A DNA stretch of 64,000 nt from Jaltomata sinuosa. Its lineage: Eukaryota; Streptophyta; Magnoliopsida; Solanales; Solanaceae. Made by a program: the position numbers and the translations under genes. The DNA lies in NCBI GenBank assembly GCA_003996215.1, contig QJPP01007599.1, forward strand, positions 310,001 through 374,000, in the 5' to 3' direction. This document shows, one piece after another, positions 1 through 8,985 of this stretch (within the stretch, counting starts at the first letter, position 1; each line of letters starts with the position of its first letter). Below the pieces are notes generated by a model, which was not told where the DNA came from, searched no databases, and was given only the letters and a program-made list of their open reading frames with translations.

Positions 1-672
1 TGAGCGACATTCCAAATGAAAGAAAAGAGCATTAGGGAGGTGTAGTCACTTGAACCACATGATATCCTCACCTTAGCCGTAGCCAACATTATAACCCGCA
101 AGTCCTTGGTGATTCCGAGCTTGGCTACCCTACATTAGTGGAGATTTAAATGAAGGGCAAGCCTATGGTTTAACGCATATGCACTTGAACTTCCTTGAGA
201 GAGTGAGAGTCCTCCTGGTTCTCTTATAATCTCGTGTTTTGTGAATTGATTTTGAGTGGGATTCTCTCTTGTGGTGAGTGGCATCATGCACTCGAATTGA
301 AGCATATAGTCTCAATTTCAATTGAGGGGAATGAATGAGACAAGTTGTGTGGCGAATCTCGAGGCAAACCTTGACGGTCCATGCCAATGACTTGAGAAGC
401 TAAAATGTCTTGTTTTGAATGACAAATTCCCTTGAGTTTTAAAAGAGATATGATGTCCTTTTTGAATTTTTTTTTTTTGAAATGAGTAATTGCCTTGAGC
501 ATGTGGGGGTCAAAATTGAGATAAGCATAGTAGTTGAGTCTTTTGTTTGTTCATTTTTCTGAAATTTTTAGTGTAGAATAGTTTTTGTGCCTTAATTGAG
601 CCTTGGCATAATTCATTCCTTGCTATGTGAGTATCTTACTTGAGGACAAGCAATAGTTCAAGTTTGGGGGTT
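1..672 (+). mobile_element. Athila-like element 1, 3' non-coding internal end
   Basis: This stretch matches, by eye, the region just before the 3' LTR of the plus-strand Athila-like element (56,040-56,736) and the reverse complement of 36,539-37,200. Shared landmarks include the 'cccgcaagtcctt' block near 91, 'gaagggcaagcctatgg' near 153, and the run up to 'gaggacaagcaat' near 640. It ends in a purine-rich tract (660-672) directly before an LTR. No supported coding region is present; the short open frames here lie in non-coding DNA. The rest of this element lies left of the window. Confidence 0.8.
660..672 (+). other. Polypurine tract of Athila-like element 1
   Basis: The run 'aagtttgggggtt' lies immediately before the LTR start TGATAAG. 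The same tract precedes the 3' LTR of the plus copy (near 56,725) and, reversed, of the minus copy (36,539-36,555). In LTR retrotransposons this tract primes plus-strand DNA synthesis. Confidence 0.7.
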
Positions 673-2172
673 TGATAAGTCGGTAATCTACCAACTTATT
701 GAGCCTATATCCATGAATTATTGCTATGTTTTGAATTTATTTAGAGGTTCTTATGGCCTGTATTGATGTTTATGCAGGTACTTTGGATAGAAGTGGAGAA
801 ACAAGGATATGAACCCAAAAAGAGCCAAAAAGGATCTAAGTGTGAAAGAGTTAAAGAAAGCTGGAGAATCTGCTGAGAGATGCGGTGGTTGTGCAACACG
901 CACAAGCCGAGAAATGATTCGCACCTCATCTGCATGAAGCTGCAAAGATGACTGAAGATTCTGCTAAGGCGTGCGATCGCCATGCGATGCGCACATCTCG
1001 TGGTGCAAAATGCATCACCCTTCGCACAAAGACCACTTAAGCGGCTGAATTCACTAGTCAACCTGAAGCAGGTGTGTGACGTGTGAACTGCATGCCGCGT
1101 CGCACACCATGCGGAGGCCAATTTTGTCCTAAATTTGTGTAACGATTTTGATAACATATAAAAGGAAATTTAAGGCTTATTTTTTATATACAATTTAGAG
1201 TAGAGAATTTCAATAGAGAACTTGGAGATATTTTTGGCTTGTAAACACTTTTCCCCATCTCCATTTAGAGAGGGTTTTCAATCCAATCTTTTGGTTAACA
1301 AATTGTGTGCTAATTTGACTCTAGAACTTGAGAATCACCTACAATGGATGGGAATTTGATTTACCTAGCTGGTATATCTTCTCCCCCTTCTTATGAGTGG
1401 CTAATTTCTCTTTTCTAGGGGTGTATTAATGATGGGTGTGTAGCTAATGGGTGTCGGTGTTGCTAAATCACTCTTATAATTGCTTATCTGATGTGGGTCT
1501 AGTGATTTCACCATGTTTTAATCTAATAATTTGTGGTTGCAAACATGAATTTACCTTACTTGGCTACTTAGTTGCTCGAGAGAGAATTTTGTAGTTGTGG
1601 ATGTGAAATTGCTAGTGGGTACTTGGGAATCCACTTAGATTGGAGCCTAGACATAGCTCCAATAGCGGAATATCCTATTTAAGGGTCCGAGCTAGAAATA
1701 GGATGACCTCCCCAAGCAAATATTGGTTGGTTATTTAGCACACCGAATGATGTTATCACCGAAATCATTGGATATGTGGATGTTGATCGAGATATAGCAT
1801 TCCACACTTATGATTAACACTACCCGTGTCACTAGGTGAGAATTTGAGTGAATTAGTGATCACCCTAACCTATAGCAAATGCCCTATCGGAAATGCACCC
1901 CTAGTCATCTAGTTCTATTTGGTACACCTATCTTGATTTTATAGCATTTACTTGAATTGAGTTAGTAGTGACAACTTTCCCAATTCCCCCATTTTATTGC
2001 TTTGGTTTTGTTGAACAACTACTTTCATTTCAAAATATCTTCGCAACAATCTCTAATGAGTTAAATCAGGTCCATTGGGTGTGACCCCGACATCTATTGG
2101 GTTATAAATTTTGTTTTGACTACGCGATCACCATGACCTCCTACTTAGAGAGCATGATTTGAGAGTTTATCA
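673..2172 (+). mobile_element. 3' LTR of Athila-like element 1
   Basis: This is a 1.50-kb LTR that begins TGATAAGTCGGTA and ends TTTATCA (TG...CA). It is homologous along its length to the LTRs at 46,378-47,850 and 56,737-58,031, and in reverse to 35,093-36,538 and 44,846-46,302. It starts with a short dyad (arms near 678-686 and 690-698) found in every copy. U3 (about 860-1,110) is dense in CpG-bearing words such as TGCGA, GCACA and CATGC. The LTR joins a chromovirus gag at 2,173, so the element either inserted into that gag or was joined to it by rearrangement. Confidence 0.85.
1157..1163 (+). promoter_or_regulatory. Candidate TATA box of Athila-like LTR 1
   Basis: The sequence 'catataaaagg' contains TATAAAA. 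It lies just downstream of the CpG-rich U3 block, where the LTR promoter is expected. Its position and orientation fit transcription on the plus strand. Activity is inferred only. Confidence 0.5.
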
Positions 2173-3091
2173 GTCTTCATAGCGGAGTACATATAGTCGG
2201 GGTTGTTATGTGTGTGGCTGGATAGGCCACTTTGCTAGAGATTGCCCATCAGTACAGCATCCTAGGAAACATGATCAGTTGGTTCAGTCCCCCAGGGCTC
2301 CAGCACCTCCAGTTAGAGACAATTCATAGGGTAGTAGAGGTGGTCCTTAGGGTTCTAGAGGTGGTCCTCAGTACGGTAGGTCAGGTGGTCATAGAGGTCT
2401 GGGCCACATGTATGCAGTTCCGGGCCGGACAGAAGCCGAGGCTTCAGATGTTGTGATCACAGGTACGATCTCTATTTTCCATAAGCCTACTTCTGTTTTG
2501 TTTGATCCGGGGTCTATATTCTCATATGTATCTGCTTATTATGCTACTCTTCTGGGGTATGCTTTTGAGTCCTCGCTTGTGCCTATATGTGTATCTACTC
2601 CCGTAGGTGATTCTTTAGTAGTGTATCCGGTGTACCGGGCGTGTGTGGTGACTATCTTGGGGTATGACACGTGGGTAGACTTTGTTTTCCTTGATATGGT
2701 CGATTTTGATGTGATCTTGGGCATGAATTGGTTATCCCCTTATCATGCGGTCTTGGATTCCTTCGCCAAGACTGTTACTCTTCAGATGCCTGGTATCCCT
2801 CCTATCATATGGAAGGGGGCCGATGGCCACATGCCGAGGGGATTTATTTCATTTTTGAGCGCCCAGAGGTTGGTTGGGAAGGGGTGCTTAGCCTATCTTT
2901 CCTACATCTGTGATACTAGTGCCACCACATCTCCTCTTGAGTCTGTTCTTGTGGTTTGCGAGTATTTGGATGTGTTTCCCTCTGATTTTCCTGGTGTTCC
3001 TCCTGATTGTGACATTTATTTTGGTATCGATGTTGAGCCGGGCACCAAGCCCATTTTATTCCACCATACCGGATGCCGCATGATGAGTTAA
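2173..3091 (+). pseudogene. Gag C-terminus and aspartic protease of element A
   Basis: A gag zinc knuckle with all four ligands (C-x2-C-x4-H-x4-C) lies at 2,204-2,245 and would bind RNA during particle assembly. The protease follows in the same frame, open from 2,408 to 3,091, with the active-site triad DPG followed by SIFSYV near 2,505 and the usual ILGMNWL block near 2,713. Retropepsins of this kind mature the polyprotein. A one-base loss near 3,057 pushes the frame off just before RT, so the ORF ends in unrelated residues. The left side lacks the gag core; sequence left of 2,173 is an Athila LTR. This is the least damaged coding stretch of element A. Confidence 0.85.
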
Positions 3092-4293
3092 GGGAGCTTA
3101 AGGATCAGCTCCAGGATCTGTTGAGTAGAGGGTACATCTGGCCTAGTGTGTCTCCGTGGGGTTCTCCAGTTCTTTTTGTGAAAAAGAAGGATGGGTCTAT
3201 ACGTATGTGTATCGACTACAGGCAGTTGAATAAGGTGACAGTTAATAATAGATATTTGATGCCGCGTATTGATGCTTTATTTGACCAGCTATAGGGTGCA
3301 GCCGTGTTTTTTAAGATAGATTTGAGGTCCGGTTATCACCAGTTGAGGATTAGGGCTTAGGACATCCCTAAGACTGCATTTAGGACTCGATACGACCATT
3401 ATGAGTTCCTAGTCATGTCTTTTGGGTTAACTAATGCCCCAACAACATTTATGCAGTTGATGAATCATGTGTTCAGTGCCTACTTAGATTCGTTCATGAT
3501 TGTGTTCATCGATGACATTCTAATTTATTCGAGGAGTAGAGAGGAGCATGAGCAGCATCTTAGATTGGTACTTCAGTCCTTGATATACCATAAGTTGTAT
3601 GCCAAATTCACTAAGTGTGAATTTTGGCTTGAGTCTGTAGCATTCTTGGGGAACGTGGTGTCCAAGGATGGTATTATGGTAGATTCGGCAAAGAATGCAG
3701 TAGTTTGTGATTGGTCTAGGCCTACTTCTCCTACCGAGGTTCATTGTTTCGTCGGGTTAGTAGGTTATTATAGACGGTTTATGGAGGGATTTTCTTTGAT
3801 AGCATCTTCTTTGACTAGATTGACTCAGAAGAATGTTCCCTTCGAGTGGTCAGATGAGTGTGAGGTGAGCTTTCTTAAGCTCAAGGCCTTATTGACTTCA
3901 GCTCTGATTCTTACTCTTCCGGTCAAGGGTCAACATTTCACCATATATTGTAATATGTCATGTATTAGTTCCAGTTGTGTGTTGATATAGCAGGGCCAGG
4001 TTATTGCATATACATCCAGACATTTGAAGGTTTACGAGAGGGACTACCCCACACATGACTTGGAGTTAGAAGTGGTAGTCTTCGCGTTGAAGATGTGGAG
4101 GCATTATCTTTATGGCGTGCATTGTGAGATCTTTACTGACCATCGTAGTCTTCAGTACATTTTCAGCCAGAAGGATCTAAATTTTAGGTAGTATAGGTGG
4201 ATGGAGTTACTGAAAGACTATGACATTTCTATTCTCTATCATCGGGGTAAGGCAAACGTGGTAGCAGATGCCTTGAGCCAGAAGGCGATGAAT
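3073..4293 (+). pseudogene. Reverse transcriptase and RNase H of element A, first copy
   Basis: The RT is readable in one frame from 3,073. It has the LFVKKKDGS and CIDYRQLNK blocks, KIDLRSGYHQL, MSFGLTNAP and the catalytic FIDD box at 3,505-3,516. Stops at 3,292, 3,358, 3,988 and 4,190 interrupt it; at least the first, third and fourth fit CAG to TAG. RNase H begins near 3,930. Its first catalytic aspartate (normally in YCDAS) reads Asn (YCNMS), so it would be inactive even without stops. Homology breaks at about 4,293, after the ADALS motif, and the sequence jumps back to a protease-RT linker. Confidence 0.9.
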
Positions 4294-4295
4294 AT

Positions 4296-5830
4296 ATTTC
4301 CTGAGAGCCCAGCAGTTGGTTGGGAAAGGGTTCTTGGCTTATCTTGCCTTCATATGTGATAATAGTTCCACTACACCTTCCATTAATTCAGGTCATATGG
4401 TTGGCGAGTATTCGAATGTGTTTCCTACTGACCAACCAAGTATTCCTCCCAATCGTGATATCGACTATCGTATTGATGTCAAATTAGGCACTCAACCCAT
4501 TTCTATTCTGCTATACCAGATGGCACCATTCGAGTTGAGGGAGCTTAAGGAGTAGCTCTAGGATCTTCTGAGTATGGGGTTTATCAGGCCTAGTGTGCCT
4601 CAATGAGGTGCTTCTGTTCTATTTGTGAAGAAGAAAGATAGTTCCTTGTGGACGTGTATTGACTACAAAAAGCTGAATAAGGTAACCGTTAAAAACATTT
4701 ACTGGATGCCATATATTGATCATTGGTTTGACTAGCTAAAGGGTGCAGTGGTTTTCTCTAAGATTGATTTGAGGTCGTGTTATCATCAATTGAGGATCAT
4801 GGTAGTGAACATCCCAAAGACTATATTTAGTACTCGATACAACCATTATGAGTTTCTAGTCATGTATTTTGGGTTGACCAATGCCCCAGCAGCCTTGATG
4901 GAGTAGATGAACCATGTGTTCAGAGCCTACCTAGATTCCTTCATTATTGTGTTCATCGATGACATTCTGGTGTACTCAAGAAGTAGGGAGGAGCATTAGA
5001 AGCATTTGAGAGTTATACTTTAGACCTTCTGAGATTAGCAGTTGTATGCCAAATTCACTAAGTGTGAGTTTTGGATTGAGTATGTGACATTCTTGTGGCA
5101 TATGGTGTCCAAGGATGGGATTATGGTGGATCCGATGAAGATTACGGTAGTTCGTGACTAAGATAGGCCTACCTCTCCTATCGAGGTTCGTAGTTTCATT
5201 GAGTTAGGAGGTTATTACAGATGGTTTATGGAGGGGTTTTCTTCTATAGCAGCTCTGTTGACTAGATTAAGTCAAAATAATGTTCCCTTCGAGTGGTCTG
5301 ATTAGTGTGAGGCGAACTTTCTGAGGCTCAAGTCCTTATTGAGTTCAGCTCTGATTCTTACTATTTTGGTTGAGTGCTAGGGGTTTACTATCTATTCTGA
5401 TACTTTTGCAGTTGGTTTGGGTTGTATATTGATGCAAGAGGGCTGAGTGATTTGTTTATGCTTCCAGATAGCTAAAGGTCTACGAGAGAAACTACACTAC
5501 TCATGACTTAGAGTTAGCAGTGATAGTCTTCACATTGAAGATTTAGAGGCACTATCTATATGTCATGCATTGTGAGATCCTTACTTACAACCTTAGTCTT
5601 CAGTATATCTTCAGCAAGAAGGATATAAATTTGAGGCAATGTAGGTGGTTGGAGTTACTGAAGGACTATGATATCTCTATTCTCTTTAACCTAGGCAAGG
5701 AAAACATTGTATCAAATGCCTTAAACCGAAAGGAAGTGAGTATATGTAGCTTGGCATTCTTGATAGCAGAGGAGCAACCTTTAGCTTTGAACATCCAGTC
5801 CTTGGCTAATGGGATTTGTTATACTTGACA
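4296..5830 (+). pseudogene. Protease end, RT and RNase H of element A, second copy
   Basis: The copy starts in the linker between protease and RT (VGKGFLAYLAFIC) and continues through RT (FIDD retained near 4,954) and RNase H (YSDTF near 5,394, RHYLY near 5,546). It aligns with element B at 31,300-32,912 with an offset of about 27.0 kb and shares disabling changes with it, for example TAG at 4,559-4,561 matching 31,563-31,565. There are many stops and at least one frameshift near 5,450. It lacks the 139-base tandem duplication found in B's RNase H, so that duplication came later or was lost here. Confidence 0.85.
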
Positions 5831-5904
5831 TTTATTAGCCGAGCCGTATTCTTGCATGTGTTGAGGGTAGGTCTTCCTTTGTAGATAGATTAGGGAACAA
5901 TAGT

Positions 5905-6872
5905 TTGATGATGTGAGGTTGAGGATCATTCGTGACAAGGTGCTGAGGGGCGAGGCTAGGGAGGCGACCTTAGATTTGGAGTGTGTTTTAAGGATTGAGG
6001 GTCGTATATGCATTCCTAGAGTTGGTGATTTTGTCAGGTCCATCTTGAAGGAGGCTCATTATTCTAGGTATTCCATTAATACATGGGCATCTAAGATGTA
6101 ACGTGACTTGAGAAAGCACTACTAGTAGTGTGGGATGAAGCAGGATATCTCAAATTTTGTGTCTAGGTGCTTACACTATCAGCAGGTGAAGTATGAGCAC
6201 CAGAGACAAGTTGGTGTGACCTAGAGGTTGTCCATTCCTGAGTAGAAATGGGAGCGGATAGCTATGGATTTTGTGGTAGGCTTTCCATGCACAGTGCAGA
6301 GATTTGATGCTATTTAGGTTATTATGGATAGGATGACAAAGTCTGCTCACTTTCTTCCGGTTCTGACTTCCTACAGTTTGGAGAGGTTGGCTTAAATTAA
6401 CATCTGTGATATCATCCATTTGCATGGGGTGCTCGTTTCTATCCTTTATGACTATGGTACTCAAATTACTTTGTGTTTCTGGAGGTCTATTCAGAGAGAG
6501 TTGGGTACCCGAGTTGAGCTTAGCACTGCTTTTCACCCGCATACTGATGGTCAGATAGAGCATACTATTCAGGTGCTAGAGAATATGTTGCAGGCTTGTG
6601 TTATTGATTTCGGAGGTCAATGGGACATGTTCTTAGCCTTGGCTGAGTTTGCGTATAATAATATCTACCACTCCAGTATTCAAATGGCTCTGTTTGAGGC
6701 ATTAAACTGTAGGCGGTGTAGGCCTCCGATGGTTTGGTTTGATGCCTTTGAGGTTAGACCATGGGGTACTAATTTGCTATGTGATCCTATGGATAGGGTT
6801 CAGGTCATTCAAGAGAGGCTACATAGTACCTAGAGTAGGCATAAGAGCTATGTTGACTGAAGATTTTGAGAC
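5905..6872 (+). pseudogene. Integrase of element A
   Basis: The integrase joins retroelement cDNA to host DNA. The N-terminal zinc-binding region is degenerate: the second His is lost (SIN where SIH is usual, near 6,075) and one of the paired Cys is Tyr (CLHYQQVK near 6,170). The catalytic core is recognisable, with the first Asp in MDFVVGFP (near 6,265), the second in DYGTQ (near 6,450) and the Glu in HTDGQIEHTIQ (near 6,555). Stops occur at several points (6,100; 6,221; 6,241; 6,315; 6,393; 6,830). It is parallel to 33,050-34,040 in element B. Confidence 0.85.
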
Positions 6873-7358
6873 TTGGAGTTTATGGTTTATGACCGAGTGT
6901 TCCTTCGTGTGGTGCCCATGAAGGGCATGATAAGGTTTGAGAGGAAGGACAAGCTTAGCCCTAGGTTCATTCGGCCATTTGAGATCCTTCATCACATTAG
7001 AGGGGTAGCATATGAGTTGGCTTTGCCTCCTGCTCTTTCAGGTGTTCACCATGTTTTCACTATTTCTATGTTGAGATGCTATGTTCCGGATGTGTATCAT
7101 GTGCTTCAGTGGGATTCAATTCAGTTGGATGAGTCACTATCTTTTGAGGAGGAACGTGTTGCTATTATAGAAAGACAGGTTAGTAAGTTGAGGTCCAAAG
7201 AGGTTCCATCAATTAAGGTTCAATGGGGGCATCGTCCTGTTGAGGAGGCTACTTCGGAAACAAAAATCGACATGCGGACCCGTGATCCTCACCTTTTCAA
7301 GCCTTTAGATACATTCCTTTCTTTAACTTTTGAGGACGAAAGTTCTTTTAGTAGTAGA
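6873..7358 (+). pseudogene. Integrase C-terminus and chromodomain of element A
   Basis: An open stretch carries the pol C-terminus: FEILHHIRGVAYELALPPAL, then HHVFTISMLRCYVPD, then a chromodomain-like segment (about VAIIERQVSKLRSKEVPSIK through VEEAT). Chromodomains at this position define chromoviruses and in related elements direct integration to heterochromatin. The usual Trp of the VEEATWE box is Ser here. The frame runs through the 'fedesSF' end and the polypurine region into the LTR. Homologous to 34,049-34,484. Confidence 0.8.
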
Positions 7359-7361
7359 TGT

Positions 7362-7971
7362 TGTAATAACCCTCTAGGTCATTTTCTCTATTTTTGTGCT
7401 TTTTCTGAGTTTTGAGCTTTCCCACAATGGCTACAGGTCATTTATGACTTGTTGGGACTGATGGTTCAATTCACAGGTAGTTCGTTTGTGGTTAAAAGCT
7501 AAAAGACTTTGGTAAACTTTCAGATAAGATGAGCTCGGATGGAAATTTCATCAGCGTTGTTAGTTTTAGAACATTGACTTTGGGCTAGTAGGACTTTTGG
7601 TTCGGCTTCCGTGGCTTCCAGACTCATTTTGGGCACTTGGGTAACTTTTAAGCAAAACTAGAAAAGTGTTGAGTTTGGTCAACATTTCATCAATACGACC
7701 TCCGTTGGTAATTTTGATGATTCTGTTGAGTCCAGAATGTCGTTTCCAGTTGGGTAGCATGTCAGGTTTGTATTCAAGGAGTTGAGAATGAATTCTGAGT
7801 GTCCCTTCAGGTGATTGTTGGTGTTGTTGTTTTACTAGTGCCACTGGTGCTGGTGCTGGTGCAGCCACTCCTGTGGTGCTTGGCTCACGCCAGCGGAGCC
7901 GCTCCTGTGGGAGACCAGCTGCAACTGCAGAGGAGGTTTACGGCAGCAACCTCAACCCCTGTAGAGCTTGG
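7362..7971 (+). mobile_element. Partial 3' LTR of element A
   Basis: Starts TGTAATAACC after the pol end and aligns with the first 608 bases of B's 3' LTR (34,485-35,092) at about nine bases in ten, judged by eye. It stops at 'agagcttgg', exactly where B's LTR was entered by the minus-strand Athila-like element. Cttgg (7,967-7,971) is the same target-site half as at 35,088-35,092. Confidence 0.85.
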
Positions 7972-8985
7972 TGATGACATTCAAAACAACTCTCCCGAAG
8001 GAGGTGGCAATGATCAACAAGAAAAACTATAAGTATCAAATGGATGTCGGGGTCAAATCCACGAATATTGGTATGATGAATCGCCACTAATTGTAAAAAT
8101 CAATTTAATAGAGTAGCCAAATTGTTCAAACAAGTAAATTAAAATAGGGGGAAATGGTTTGGGAATTCAAAATTCAAAATGTAATAAATGGGCAGCGTAA
8201 ACACAATTGATTTGAACAAGATTGGACGACTAGGGGTGTGCTTCCGATGGGGTCATACATTAGGATAGGGGTTGATTGGTCAAACAAACTTTCAATTATT
8301 CGTATGGGTAGCTCTGGTTCAAGCTATACTTAGTAGTTTTTCAACCCTCTAAGTATGTATACTATGGTTTCTTTCAAGCTCCATAGTTTGACCACAAACC
8401 AACCAATTTAGCTTAGGTGAGTCAAGCTATTTCTATTCTTGACTCTTAGATGGAAATTTCGTAAATCAAGCTATTTCTAGCCTCAATTTGTAGCGAAAAT
8501 CCCAAATCCCCACTATTAAACTCTTACCCAATTAATGAACTTATTCTTCAAGCAAGAACACAATTAGTAACCTAAATCAATGTTTGCAATCATCTATTTT
8601 ATAATTAAAACATGAAGAATTCAATTGACCTATAAATAATAATCAATTATAAATACAAATAATCAATACCCATCATACACACACCCCTAGAATTGAGTTT
8701 AGCTACTCATAGTGAAGGAATAGGAGAATATACCAATTGGGTTTTCCAAAATACCTTTCATTCTTCAATAGCCAAATTCAAATTTCAAACTCAATGTTAA
8801 TAAAGGTGATTTTCACTCTACAGAAGAAAAAGAAAAATTGTACTCTATCAACTATTCTACTTTGGAATGGAAAAACTGCAGTATATCCTTTGCACAGATC
8901 CTAAAAAGGGGATTGGAACCTTCCCAATTATGTCACACACATTTGGACCATTTTTTCCTTCGGAGAATGTGCAAAGCTAGGTGCG
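7972..8985 (-). mobile_element. Athila-like LTR fragment attached to element A
   Basis: Begins TGATGACATTC (the reversed LTR 3' end) and matches 35,093 to about 36,100 throughout. Near 8,985 ('aggtgcgag') homology ends and AT-rich LTR F begins. It shares both the sequence and the insertion junction with the LTR at 35,093, so it is part of a duplicated block rather than an independent insertion. Confidence 0.85.

Larger units (their letters stand above)
2173..7971 (+). mobile_element. Chromovirus 'A' (Tekay/Del-type Ty3/gypsy), mosaic and decayed
   Basis: A plus-strand gypsy element truncated on the left inside gag. It holds the gag zinc knuckle, protease, RT and RNase H (2,173-4,293). It then jumps back to the protease-RT linker and repeats RT, RNase H, integrase and chromodomain (about 4,296-7,358), followed by 610 bases of 3' LTR. 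The second half is much closer to element B (31,300-35,092) than to the first half, so the element is a fusion of two lineages. The last domain identifies a chromovirus. The 3' LTR is cut at 7,971 by an Athila-like LTR. Confidence 0.85.

Noticed and set aside
741..1157. 138-codon minus-strand ORF in LTR 1
   Set aside because: It lies antisense across the U3/R region of an LTR, has no recognised motif and is not kept open in the other LTR copies.
7566..8032. Ala/Val/Leu-rich ORFs on both strands near 7,566-8,032
   Set aside because: They lie inside LTR A and cross the LTR/Athila junction; the hydrophobic run comes from a short 'gtgctggtg' repeat.
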